The translations under genes were made by a program, and so were the position numbers. A model generated the notes under the pieces. The model was not told the DNA's origin. It did no database searches and saw only the letters and a program-made list of their open reading frames with translations. Below, piece by piece: positions 41,135 to 49,971 of a DNA stretch of 64,000 bases (positions are counted from its first letter, which is position 1; each line of letters opens with the position of its first letter). Source of the stretch: Elusimicrobiota bacterium (GTDB lineage Bacteria; Elusimicrobiota; Elusimicrobia; UBA1565; UBA9628); the NCBI GenBank assembly GCA_026388095.1, contig JAPLKL010000005.1, positions 1-64,000 on the forward strand. The letters are read 5' to 3'.

Positions 41135-43648
41135 CTACACCAACAGCTGGAGGCAGGCGTTCGTGGCCGCCGCCAGCGCATCCAGCGGCGGACGGAGAGC
41201 GAGCTTTACGGCCAAAGCCATGGCGCTCTGGGCGAGGGCCCCGCCCGAGGACGCCCGATCGATGGCCTTCGCGATCTCGTCCTTTTTGGCGTCCCTCTGC
41301 AGGCGCACGCCCACCCCCAGGGACTCGAGGGCCTTGGCCGTCAGGTCGGCTTCGACGTGGGTCGGCAGAAGCACCTGGGGCCGGCCGCCGATCATCGCGG
41401 CATGCGCCGTCGTCGAGCCCGCGTGCGAGACGACCGCCGCGGCCCGGGGCACGACCTCGCAAAGCGCCGGCGGGCTCTCGTGCACCCGCGCGCCGCGCGC
41501 GGTCAACAGCCGCCGCAGGCTGCCGACCTCGCCCCGCAGGTAGGCCTCGACGGGGGCTTTGCGCTCGGCGAGGAGCTCCACTATCGTCTCGAGCGCCGGG
41601 TGCTCCTCCCCGAGATAGGCGAACAACCGGCCGTCCAGCGGCAGCGGAGCATGCGACGGCATCTTCTCCATGGGGCCCAGCACGGGCTCGCGCCTGGTCT
41701 TGCGGTACGGGTCCAGTTCGGGCAGGGTGCCGACGGCGCGCAGAGGGGCGTCGAAGAGCGCGGGCAAGGTCGGCGGCGCCGGACGGCCGCGCCGGCGCTG
41801 CACCGCATGGACGTTCTCCAGCAGCCGCGCCTCCGACATCAGAGGCGGCGCGTCGCAATAGAGCGGCGGGAAGCTCGCCTGATCCGCCGGAGGCACGGTG
41901 AAGCCGTTGCCGACCACGGCGACGGGGATCGCCCCGTAGGCCGCCAGGCAGACGGTGGGGCTGTGGTCGGCGACGATGAGGTCGGGCTTCACGAGCCCGA
42001 TGAGGGCGTCCCAAGACCGGACCAGCGCCGCCAGGTCCGCGGCGCCGGAGAACCCCAGGGCCGCCAAAATGTCCGAATAGCTCGACGGCCGGAACGGCCG
42101 GCCGCGCACGACGGCTCCTTTCGTCCATCTCGGCGCCTGGAGGACCGGGATGTCCTCGTCCTCCAGCAAGGCCCGCGGGCCGACGACGTCGCGCAAGGCG
42201 AAGACCGGGCGATGGCCGTGGCGCCGCAATTCGCGCGCGACGCTCAGCAGGGGCCCGACATGACCGAAGCCCGCCCCCAGCTCCCACGTCAGCAAGACCG
42301 TCTTCATCCGGCCGCAGCCCTCGATTTTCGCTCCGCTGTTCGCTGGCTTTTCATGCAGCGATCCAGGCAGACGGGCCATGACCAGATCCGCGGCATGCTC
42401 GACTCCCGGATCCCTCGACAGGTCCTCCGCCAGCGCACGAACACGCCGACAGGCCTCCGGGGACAACACCTTGTTTTCGAGCAGTTCAGCCAGCGCTTCG
42501 GGCGTCATCCCGCGGGGCTGAGCTTCGGCGCCGATCCCCAGCTTCACCGCGCGGCCGGCGTTGAAGAACTGGTCGTTTCCGTACGGTTCGATGAGCATCG
42601 GCTTGCCGCAGCGCACGGCTTGCGCCAGCGTCCCGATCCCTCCATGGTGGATGACGGCCGCCGAGCGCGCGAAAAGCCATTCGTGCGGCAGTTCGCCGGC
42701 CACATGCACATGCTCCCGGCACTCGCGAGGCACGTCCTCCTTTTGGAATCCGGCCCATCCAGAGAGGACGACGAGCCTGCGGGAGAGCAGCAGCGCGGTC
42801 CGGGCATGGATCCTGAGCACGGATGGCGCGTCACGGAGAGGGAGGCTGCTGAACGTCAGGACGAGCGGCGGATGGCCCTTTTCGACGAAGCGTTCCAGCG
42901 CAGGGTCGGGCCGCCAATCGCGCCATTCCGGCCGTTCGTGGAACCAGAAACCCGTAAAATCGATATTCGGGAACTTCTCGATATCCGGATCGCAGAAATG
43001 GCTGCTGATGGCGGCGACGATATCGCTGGCGGCGCCCGGCAACAGGCCGTCCGGCCTCTCCGGCAGGCCGATGCGGCCTCGGAACTCGCGTATGTGGTCC
43101 AGCAGATGAACCAACGGCTCGCCGTTGATGGGAGGCGGCCTGTCTTCGGGACTTTGCTGCGGAGACGTTCGGGGCGCATCGACGTTTTCCGGCCGGCGGG
43201 CGACATGCGGCGGGACTATGGCGACGGCCAGCGAGGGGATTCCCGTCTTCTCCGCAACAAGCTTGCCGAGAAACTGGGTCGTTGAATAGATGAAGAGAGC
43301 CGCATCCCGCGCCGCCGCCATGAGGTCCTGATAACGGCCCTCGAGATCGATGACGCTGGGCAGTCCCCACCAAAGCCGCCTGCCCTGGCCCCAATGATCC
43401 CAGGAATGGGCGCCACGGCGCGCACGTTCGGCATCGACCGGCGGGCGGCAGTCCCACGTTTCCATCCCGAGCTTTCCGGCGTGGGGTAGAAAAGATCCGG
43501 GCGCGCAGAGACGGACGCGCGCTCCCCTTCGGATCAGCGCTTCGCCGAGATCCAATATCGGCCAGAGGTCGCCGAGCGTGCCGGTCGTCGCGAGAACGAT
43601 GATGGGATTGCCGCTATGACGATGTTTTATATTTCTGGAAGAAGGCAC
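41135..43648 (-). CDS. Tandem glycosyltransferase: two UDP-glycosyltransferase-like GT-B units fused
   Basis: An 837-residue protein made of two GT1-like units. Unit 1 (residues 1 to about 430) starts with VLATTGTLGDLWPILDLGEAL and has the donor-site signature SAAVIHHGGIGTLAQAVRCGKPMLIEPYGNDQF near 335. Unit 2 (from about 448) starts MKTVLLTWELGAGFGHVGPLL and has AAVVSHAGSTTAHAAMIGGRPQVLLPTHVEAD near 740. Each has the two-Rossmann layout of macrolide/sterol-type glycosyltransferases. GTG 43648 is 7 nt after TATATT. Likely decorates a lipid or secondary metabolite; acceptor unknown. An ATG at 42307 could once have started a separate second gene. Confidence 0.85.
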   Translation of the reverse strand: MPSSRNIKHRHSGNPIIVLATTGTLGDLWPILDLGEALIRRGARVRLCAPGSFLPHAGKLGMETWDCRPPVDAERARRGAHSWDHWGQGRRLWWGLPSVIDLEGRYQDLMAAARDAALFIYSTTQFLGKLVAEKTGIPSLAVAIVPPHVARRPENVDAPRTSPQQSPEDRPPPINGEPLVHLLDHIREFRGRIGLPERPDGLLPGAASDIVAAISSHFCDPDIEKFPNIDFTGFWFHERPEWRDWRPDPALERFVEKGHPPLVLTFSSLPLRDAPSVLRIHARTALLLSRRLVVLSGWAGFQKEDVPRECREHVHVAGELPHEWLFARSAAVIHHGGIGTLAQAVRCGKPMLIEPYGNDQFFNAGRAVKLGIGAEAQPRGMTPEALAELLENKVLSPEACRRVRALAEDLSRDPGVEHAADLVMARLPGSLHEKPANSGAKIEGCGRMKTVLLTWELGAGFGHVGPLLSVARELRRHGHRPVFALRDVVGPRALLEDEDIPVLQAPRWTKGAVVRGRPFRPSSYSDILAALGFSGAADLAALVRSWDALIGLVKPDLIVADHSPTVCLAAYGAIPVAVVGNGFTVPPADQASFPPLYCDAPPLMSEARLLENVHAVQRRRGRPAPPTLPALFDAPLRAVGTLPELDPYRKTRREPVLGPMEKMPSHAPLPLDGRLFAYLGEEHPALETIVELLAERKAPVEAYLRGEVGSLRRLLTARGARVHESPPALCEVVPRAAAVVSHAGSTTAHAAMIGGRPQVLLPTHVEADLTAKALESLGVGVRLQRDAKKDEIAKAIDRASSGGALAQSAMALAVKLALRPPLDALAAATNACLQLLV

Positions 43649-43655
43649 GGCGGGC

Positions 43656-43661
43656 AATATA
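43656..43661 (-). promoter_or_regulatory. -10 element of the tandem glycosyltransferase, leaderless type
   Basis: TATATT reads from 43661 to 43656 on the minus strand, then 7 nt, then GTG 43648. It sits inside the 15-nt gap after the upstream gene. Confidence 0.5.
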
Positions 43662-43663
43662 TT

Positions 43664-45178
43664 CTAATCAAGGGGCTCGTTCAATGGAGGGGGACCACCA
43701 ATGGTCGTGTTTGTAGGAGGGGAAGTCTGGTCGTTGGACGACGTGATATTGTTGTTGGGCGGCGTGATATTGGTGCCGCCCGCCTGGCTCACGGCGCCGC
43801 CGCCGCCGCCCCCTCCGCCCGCGTCGCTGAAGGCGGGCGGGTCGTCCTCGCGGTGTCGACGGATCAGCGTCTTGGCCGGGCCGAAGTAGTAGCGGAAACC
43901 CACGAAGGCGTAGCCGTCCTTCTGCCCGGCCTCCTTGCCGTTCTGGTCGCTGATGCCGGCGTCGGCGAAGACGCTCAGGCTGGAGAGGGCCTTGGCGCCC
44001 AGCTGGCACTCGACGGCGAGCAGCGCCAGCGAATGGCCCGGCTTGATGTCCGCGCCGGCGCTGAGCATCAGGTTGTCCTCGGGGTACCATCTGACGTCGA
44101 CCACGGTGAAGGCGCCGCGAGGGATCTGGCCGCTCTGATAGCCCGGGGCCAGCGAGCCGGTCCATTTCCCGTAATAGTACTCGCCCTCGCCGCCGTAACG
44201 GTTCGCGTTGATGGTCGAATTCGTCTCGGGGACGGTCCGGGCTACGTGGGAAGCGAAGCCGCCCAGCAGGCCTTTCTCGGGATCGCGCCAGAAGCCCTGG
44301 CCCGCGACCCCCCAGATGGAGCGGTCATGCACGACGCCGTCCATGACGTCGGCCTGCACCCCGAAGCTGTGGCCCACCGGGGCGGTGATGCTGCCCTCGC
44401 CGATGCCGCTCCAGTAGCCGTCCACGGTGCCGCCTGCGACCGACACCTTGCCGTTGAGGGCCGAGACGGCGGGCTCGTCGCCGGCCCGCGCCTGGCCGGG
44501 GAAGGCCATGCCGAGCAGGGCGGAGATCCCGCTGGCGAGCAGGCCCGCGTGGACCCGGCTCCACCACGGCGACTGGCGCGCTTCGCGGCGCGAGGCCTCG
44601 TCGGCGGCGAACAGCGGCAGCCTCGGCAGCCCGATGCACAGGCGGATCGCGAGGTCGAAAGAGTCGGCGTCCTCCTTGCGCCAGGCCTCGATGACGGCCG
44701 CGGCCCGCGTCGTGAGGCCCTGCCGGCGGGCCTCGTCGATGCGGCCTTCGGTCAACAGTCCTTCGCGGCGGCACAGGACGAACAGCGTGCGGCTTCCGGG
44801 GTCAAGGTACGCGCCGCGCACGATGTCCCCGAGCGAGGCCCTTAATCGCTCGACGCAGCGCAGCAGCGACTGGGAACGCGTCACGGACCCGGTGGGATCG
44901 TAGACCACGCATTCGTGCGCGAAGTGCTTGAGCACGCCTTGCAGGCTGCCCGCGCGCTCGATGCGGCGGTGGTCGAAGGCGCGGACCTCGCAGCGGGCTT
45001 CGATGCCGGCGCGGGAGAGGGCCTCCTGCGCCTCTCGGCGCAGCGAACGGCGCTTGCGGGCGTCGGCGACATGCAAGGTCAGGCGGCCCGGCGCGGAGCC
45101 GTCGAATCCGGCTAGAAAGACCTTCTCGGAAAGCGAGCGCAAGGCGGTCTTCGCGGCTTCGGTGCTGAAGTCATTCAT
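43664..45178 (-). CDS. Protein with soluble N-terminal half, internal hydrophobic segment and beta-rich C-terminal half
   Basis: A 504-residue protein of unknown family. Residues 1-205 are soluble, charged and lack a signal peptide. Residues about 206-232 form one hydrophobic segment with an ARAGDE end like a signal cleavage site. Residues 235-440 are rich in Gly and aromatic alternation (YYYGKWTGSLAPGYQSGQ; AFVGFRYYFGPAK), resembling an outer-membrane beta-barrel. The tail has a run of nine or so Gly and Asn/Thr/Pro-rich sequence. This may be a fusion of a cytoplasmic domain and a barrel, or the barrel half may be the original gene. Function unknown. Confidence 0.62.
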   Translation of the reverse strand: MNDFSTEAAKTALRSLSEKVFLAGFDGSAPGRLTLHVADARKRRSLRREAQEALSRAGIEARCEVRAFDHRRIERAGSLQGVLKHFAHECVVYDPTGSVTRSQSLLRCVERLRASLGDIVRGAYLDPGSRTLFVLCRREGLLTEGRIDEARRQGLTTRAAAVIEAWRKEDADSFDLAIRLCIGLPRLPLFAADEASRREARQSPWWSRVHAGLLASGISALLGMAFPGQARAGDEPAVSALNGKVSVAGGTVDGYWSGIGEGSITAPVGHSFGVQADVMDGVVHDRSIWGVAGQGFWRDPEKGLLGGFASHVARTVPETNSTINANRYGGEGEYYYGKWTGSLAPGYQSGQIPRGAFTVVDVRWYPEDNLMLSAGADIKPGHSLALLAVECQLGAKALSSLSVFADAGISDQNGKEAGQKDGYAFVGFRYYFGPAKTLIRRHREDDPPAFSDAGGGGGGGGAVSQAGGTNITPPNNNITSSNDQTSPPTNTTIGGPPPLNEPLD

Positions 45179-45293
45179 TGGTCATCCCGCTTCATCGTCC
45201 CACGCAGGCGAAGTATCACCTATGCTATCACATTTGCGATGTAGAACATGATAAATCAACATGGACCGAGGCCTGCGCCGTCGGACCAATTTG

Positions 45294-45299
45294 TATAAT
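45294..45299 (+). promoter_or_regulatory. -10 element of the GT2-GT2-GT7 gene
   Basis: A perfect TATAAT at 45294-45299 precedes a GTG at 45304 (4 nt) and an ATG at 45313 (13 nt). RNA starting near 45306 would leave a leader of about 6 nt before the ATG. No Shine-Dalgarno site is visible. Confidence 0.55.
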
Positions 45300-45312
45300 G
45301 CGCGTGCCGCCC

Positions 45313-47967
45313 ATGCTGACCGTCGCGATCGCGACCCATGACCGGGAAAAAACGCTCAAGCGCTGCCTGCTGGCTCTGAGCGCGGCGCAGGCGCCGCCCG
45401 GGGGCTGGAAGCTCATCGTCGCGGACGACGGGAGCACGGACGGGACCCGCGCCGTCGTTTCGGAGTTCGCGGGGCTCATGCCCCTCGAATACGCCCATGG
45501 CGGGTGCTGCGGCAAGAGCGCGACGCTCAACTCGATCGTCCCCCGGCTCGACGGGGACGTCGTCGTCCTGTGCGACGACGACATCCTGGTTCCTCCCGGC
45601 TGGCTCATCGAGCATCGGCGCCTGGCCGACGACACGCCGGATTACGACGTCTTCGGCGGCCGCCTCCTGCCCGAATGGGAGCAGCGGCCTCCGCCCTGGC
45701 TCTTGCGCGCCGTCCCGCCCAACACCGCTTTCGCGATCACCGCGGACGACGCCGTCGAGGGCCCCTGCGAGCCATGGGCGATCTGGGGCGGGAACATGAG
45801 CGTGCGCCGCAGCGTCTTCCGGGAAGGCTTCCGTTACGATCCCGATCTGGGCCCCAGCGCCCGCACGGGCGATCGCGCCATGGGCGAGGACTACGATTTC
45901 GTGCAGCGGCTCGCGGCGGCGGGCCATCGCTGCTGGTTCAGCAGGAAGGTGGCGGCCCGCCATGTCATCCGGGCGGAGCAGCTCAAGGCCCCGTGGCTCC
46001 ACGCGAGAGCCGAGAGCTACGGGCGCGGGCTCGGCAGGGCCTATAGCGATGGGGGCGCGGCGCGGGCGCTCGCCGCCGGCGCGCGCGAGGCCGCCAAGCT
46101 CCTCGTCTCGGGCTGCCGGAGGCTCGCGCCCGGGCCGGAGAGCCGCCTGCGGGCCGGCTGGGACTTCCACCAGAGCCGGGGAATCCTGCGCCAGCTTGCC
46201 GCGGAGCTCGCCGGGCGCGCGTCGAGGCCGGCCGAGCCGATCGTTCCGCCGCGCTGTGATGACGGCGTCGGACTGAGCGTCGTCATCGCCTCCTTTCACC
46301 GCGCGGCCGGACTCGACCGGCTGCTCACCCTCCTGCGCCCGCAGGTGGAGGGGCGCGCCCGGCGGCGCGTGATCGTGGTGAGCGACGCGAGTCATGACCG
46401 GGCTTGCGCGCAGGTGCTCGGGCGCCATCGCCGGTTCGTCGACTCCGTCGCGGCCCCGAAAAATGGCGGGCTCGCGGCGGCGCGCAACCTCGGCGGCGCG
46501 CGCGCGGACCAGGACTTCCTGGTGTTCATCGACGACGACTGCGAGCCTCCGCCGTACTGGCTCGATTGGCTGGCCTCCGTCATCGCCGAAAACCCGGATG
46601 CCGACGCGGTCGGCGGGGCGACTCGCCCTTTGCTGTCGCCGCGCCCCGGTGTGTTCGAGCGCTTCCTCGCCGAATGCGGCTTTCATCCCAACCCCGTCGC
46701 GCACGACCGCCGCCTGACGCTGATGGTCACGGCCAACCTCGCGGTGCGGCGGGCGCTGTTCCTGGCAGTGGGCGGGTTCGACGAGACGATGAGGACGGCA
46801 GAGGACCGCAATCTGACGTACCGGCTCTCCCGCCGCGCGGCTGTGCTCCACCTCGATCCGGCTTGGTTCGTCTATTACAGCATGACCAGCTCGCCGTGGG
46901 CGCATTTCCGGCACTACTACCACTACGGCCGGGGACTTTCGCGCGCGCTGGCGCTCGAGGCGGATCCTCCTGACCGCGCCTTGTGGCCGCCGGAGGAGAG
47001 GCCGCCGGGCTACTGGCGCTCGCGAGCCGCGCAGAGGCTCAGGAACGAGCGCTCTCGCCCGGAGTATGGCGAGCGCCCGTTGCTGGAGCGGTATCTCTTC
47101 GCCGCCCTCGCCGCCCTGACCCATCTCGCCTTGGACATGGGCTTCGCGCGGGCCGGCAAGCGCCCGGATGCCGGCTCGTCAGCGCCAAGCCCGACCGAGC
47201 GGATGCTCGCGAAATTGAAGAAATTCGTAAAAATGGGCGTTTCATGTTGTCGTCACGCCAAGCGGGCTTTGCTGCTGGGAAAAGAGCCGGAGCTCATCAT
47301 CATCGTTCCTTACCGTCAGCGCGCAGAGGACCTCAAGCAATTCGTGCCCCACATGCATCGCTTCTTGCGGGACATCAAGCATCGCATCGTCGTGATCGAG
47401 CAGGCGGGGAGCGGCTTGTTCAACCGGGCCAAGCTGCTCAACGTGGGCTTCAAGCTGTACCAGGATCAAAAGGCCTACTTTTGCTTTCACGACGTCGACA
47501 TGCTGCCGGAATCGGCCGCGTGCGATTACTCGTACCCTGTCATGCCGACTCATCTTGCCGCGTATTGCTCCCAGTTCGATTATCAGATGCTGCCGTCGTA
47601 CTTCGGAGGCGTGCTTCTGGTCAATAAAGAAGACTTCCAGCGTATTAATGGGTGCAGCAATCAATACTGGGGGTGGGGCGGGGAGGATGATGATTTAAGA
47701 AAGAGGTTTGATCAAACCTGGACGATTCCAAGGCGCCGCCGGATGGGCAGGTATCATTGCATCGAGCGCCTGGCTTGCGATCATCCCATGGCGCATGAGG
47801 AAGCCAAGCGCCAGGGCAACCCGCAGTATGGGACAAATAGGACGCGCCTGGGATCGGGTGAGGTTTTGCCTTATGATTCAGGAGACGACGGGCTGTCGGG
47901 CCTTCGCTATGAACATGTCGAAACGATCATCGAGGACGGTTACGTGAGACATGTCGTGCTTATTTGA
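45313..47967 (+). CDS. Three-domain glycosyltransferase: GT2-GT2-GT7 (beta-1,4-galactosyltransferase-like)
   Basis: An 884-residue protein from ATG 45313. Domain 1 (about 1-245) is a GT2 fold with TVAIATHDREKTLKRCL, VADDGSTDGT and the LCDDDI metal motif. Domain 2 (about 320-570) is a second GT2 with LSVVIASFHRAAGLDRLL and FIDDDCEPP. Domain 3 (about 660-884) matches family GT7: IIIVPYRQR, FNRAKLLNVGF, CFHDVDMLPE, YFGGVLLV, and NQYWGWGGEDDDLRKR. The last is the acceptor/metal block of animal beta-4-galactosyltransferases. DNA from about 47210 onward is AT-richer, so the GT7 part may be acquired. Likely makes a surface polysaccharide or glycolipid. Confidence 0.88.
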   Translation: MLTVAIATHDREKTLKRCLLALSAAQAPPGGWKLIVADDGSTDGTRAVVSEFAGLMPLEYAHGGCCGKSATLNSIVPRLDGDVVVLCDDDILVPPGWLIEHRRLADDTPDYDVFGGRLLPEWEQRPPPWLLRAVPPNTAFAITADDAVEGPCEPWAIWGGNMSVRRSVFREGFRYDPDLGPSARTGDRAMGEDYDFVQRLAAAGHRCWFSRKVAARHVIRAEQLKAPWLHARAESYGRGLGRAYSDGGAARALAAGAREAAKLLVSGCRRLAPGPESRLRAGWDFHQSRGILRQLAAELAGRASRPAEPIVPPRCDDGVGLSVVIASFHRAAGLDRLLTLLRPQVEGRARRRVIVVSDASHDRACAQVLGRHRRFVDSVAAPKNGGLAAARNLGGARADQDFLVFIDDDCEPPPYWLDWLASVIAENPDADAVGGATRPLLSPRPGVFERFLAECGFHPNPVAHDRRLTLMVTANLAVRRALFLAVGGFDETMRTAEDRNLTYRLSRRAAVLHLDPAWFVYYSMTSSPWAHFRHYYHYGRGLSRALALEADPPDRALWPPEERPPGYWRSRAAQRLRNERSRPEYGERPLLERYLFAALAALTHLALDMGFARAGKRPDAGSSAPSPTERMLAKLKKFVKMGVSCCRHAKRALLLGKEPELIIIVPYRQRAEDLKQFVPHMHRFLRDIKHRIVVIEQAGSGLFNRAKLLNVGFKLYQDQKAYFCFHDVDMLPESAACDYSYPVMPTHLAAYCSQFDYQMLPSYFGGVLLVNKEDFQRINGCSNQYWGWGGEDDDLRKRFDQTWTIPRRRRMGRYHCIERLACDHPMAHEEAKRQGNPQYGTNRTRLGSGEVLPYDSGDDGLSGLRYEHVETIIEDGYVRHVVLI

Positions 47968-48733
47968 CGAACGCTTTTCCAAACGGGTGGAAGGCCCTTC
48001 TCCCGGACTGCTTGGCAAGCTCTTCGGCGATTGTCGATAAGCTGATTTCTTTACTGTCGCAATTGAAGAACCCTTGCTCTTGTTCGTCGAACCATTTCCT
48101 GCATAAGCGAGTGTCATAGAGCTTGAAGCCAAAAACCTGGCTGAACAAGGGGATTCTCAGTTCATCATGGCATAGCTCGGGGATATCGGCGTTGCTGTAT
48201 TCCTCCAAAAATCCTCTTGGCATGCATGCGCCTGGGAACTCGCATGCAAATGGTTCCTGACTATAGCCGTACTTATCCTTCACGAATCCCAAAAGACGAT
48301 GCCATTGAGTTCTTAAGGATTCTTCGGAAAGCCAAAACCACTGTTTCTCTATATTCTTCAACGGTATCAATGAGGTGAGGCCTATGCCTTTCTCAGGTAT
48401 GTGGCCGTACATCTTCTCCAAAGATTCGAGAAGCAGCAGATCCCATTCAATATAATGGATGGTGTCGAAGGAAACCATCTTGCCGACTTCCTCGTACCAT
48501 AACTTCATTGCCAAGTCGCCGTGCGTCCGCTTCCAAGATGGCGACTTTTCTCTAATGCAATATAAATCTTCCAGGTATGGATTCAGCGCCTCTCTAAAAT
48601 GCTCCGAATCATTTTCCTGGCCGCCAAAAAGACCGAAAATCGCGACGCCGGGGTTGTGCCTTTTCAAAAGCTCCAGCCTATTCCTGCAGACAGCGGCATC
48701 AGTGTGGAATCTGAAAAGGATTATCCTCTTCAT
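47960..48733 (-). CDS. Hypothetical protein in the glycosyltransferase island
   Basis: A 257-residue soluble protein of AT-richer composition than most of the window. It starts MKRIILFRFHTDAAVCRNRL and contains an IEWDLLLLE segment near residue 93 that could be a D-x-D-like nucleotide-sugar/metal site. Further on is CEFPGACMPRGFL. The overall look (conversion of a named residue-rich strand, then acidic motif) suggests a small GT-A-type glycosyltransferase, but I do not recognise the family. It overlaps the upstream GT4 gene by 4 nt and the convergent tri-domain gene by 8 nt. Confidence 0.65.
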   Translation of the reverse strand: MKRIILFRFHTDAAVCRNRLELLKRHNPGVAIFGLFGGQENDSEHFREALNPYLEDLYCIREKSPSWKRTHGDLAMKLWYEEVGKMVSFDTIHYIEWDLLLLESLEKMYGHIPEKGIGLTSLIPLKNIEKQWFWLSEESLRTQWHRLLGFVKDKYGYSQEPFACEFPGACMPRGFLEEYSNADIPELCHDELRIPLFSQVFGFKLYDTRLCRKWFDEQEQGFFNCDSKEISLSTIAEELAKQSGRRAFHPFGKAFVK

Positions 48734-49941
48734 GGCTTATGCCTTGGACTCTCATCGGCCTTGAAGGCAGCTATGGCTCCGGCATAAGCATCTACTGTCT
48801 GCCGCGCAATCACATTTATATCGAAATCTGCGCGTATCGATTCGACAGCTCTTTGCGATATCTCCTGCCTCAACTGATCATTTTGAAGCAATTCCACCAG
48901 ACCATCAGCCAGCGCCTCCACATCGCCGGGAGGGATTAGCAATCCTGATTGTCTGTCCTTGATGACCTCTCCGAGACCGCCCGCCCTGCTGGCCAGCACT
49001 GGACAGCCGCAAGCCATCGCCTCGAAGACCACCGTACCGCCGGGTTCGTAAAGGGAAGGCACGGCGCAGATCGTCGCCGTCTGATAATATCGGATGAGCT
49101 CTTGCGTCGATAGGGAGCCCAAATAGATGACATGCTCCGTGGAAAAATAATCCATCAGGCGTTGGGACCATGACCGGTGACGGTCATCATATTCCTGATC
49201 CTTCCCCGCAAAACAGAATCTTGCTTTGGGCATTTTTCTTAGAACCAAGGCGATGGCATGCGCAAGTATTTCGATCCCTTTGGATTTTTCCAATCGTCCC
49301 GCAAAAAGGATCAATTGTTCTTCCCGAGAGGCGCCGCTTGGGTGAAAGAGGTTCGAATCAACGGCAATGGGGATGATCTGTACTTCTTTCCCCTTGATTT
49401 CCCATGCCTCTCGGACGAAATCAGTATAAGACTGCGATACCCCTGTGACAAGATCTGCGGACAAAATGTGCTTTCTTTTGCTGGTCCAGTAAAAATAATT
49501 CCTGGGCCATCGTTTTAGTATTCCCCCGTCGAATTCGGCTTTGAATCCGGGATAGCCGTGCAGCCTCACACAAACAGGCACTTGGCGTTCAGGCAAATAA
49601 TGCCCGGCATCAACCCCCCAATCTGTCGCTTCTATTATGTCGATGGCGTGATCCTTGACGATGGCGGGCAGGACCTCTTTCATGCGGCGGCTGTAGCGCC
49701 AGGTGGATAAAGGGAAGATGCTCTCTAATCGCAAGAATCCGCTAAAGGGATCTTCTCTTAGACTGAATTGATGGATAGATATTCTGTCTTCGAAGCCTTT
49801 GAGGTCCCGTTGGCCTTTCCCGGTCAGTGAAACGATATGTACATTATGCCCCAGCCTGGCCAGGGCTATTGACATATTGTGGACATAACTCTCTGTTCCT
49901 GCCTGAGTGCTGAAGGAACGGATCAGATAACAGATGTTCAT
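48730..49941 (-). CDS. GT4-family glycosyltransferase
   Basis: A 403-residue GT-B enzyme. The N-terminal domain has NICYLIRSFSTQAGTESYVHNMSIALARLGHNVHIVS, and ITGVSQSY-like LVTGVSQSYTDFV near residue 155. The C-terminal domain has ILFAGRLEKSKGIEILAHAI near 215 and the donor-site E-x7-E region AVPSLYEPGGTVVFEAMACGCPVLASRAGGLGEVI near 305. ATG 49941 has an AAGG site upstream; an ATG at 49965 adds extra residues. It lies 30 nt after potC on the same strand but has lower GC, so it probably belongs to the acquired sugar island and not to the transporter. Confidence 0.9.
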   Translation of the reverse strand: MNICYLIRSFSTQAGTESYVHNMSIALARLGHNVHIVSLTGKGQRDLKGFEDRISIHQFSLREDPFSGFLRLESIFPLSTWRYSRRMKEVLPAIVKDHAIDIIEATDWGVDAGHYLPERQVPVCVRLHGYPGFKAEFDGGILKRWPRNYFYWTSKRKHILSADLVTGVSQSYTDFVREAWEIKGKEVQIIPIAVDSNLFHPSGASREEQLILFAGRLEKSKGIEILAHAIALVLRKMPKARFCFAGKDQEYDDRHRSWSQRLMDYFSTEHVIYLGSLSTQELIRYYQTATICAVPSLYEPGGTVVFEAMACGCPVLASRAGGLGEVIKDRQSGLLIPPGDVEALADGLVELLQNDQLRQEISQRAVESIRADFDINVIARQTVDAYAGAIAAFKADESPRHKP

Positions 49942-49971
49942 TTCTGCCTTGCCGTCGTGTGGCATGCGCCC

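Noticed and set aside
43800-43850. Short GGC-rich run as a possible repeat or frameshift hotspot.
   Set aside because: It simply encodes the poly-Gly tail of the protein at 43664-45178 and the frame continues normally on both sides.
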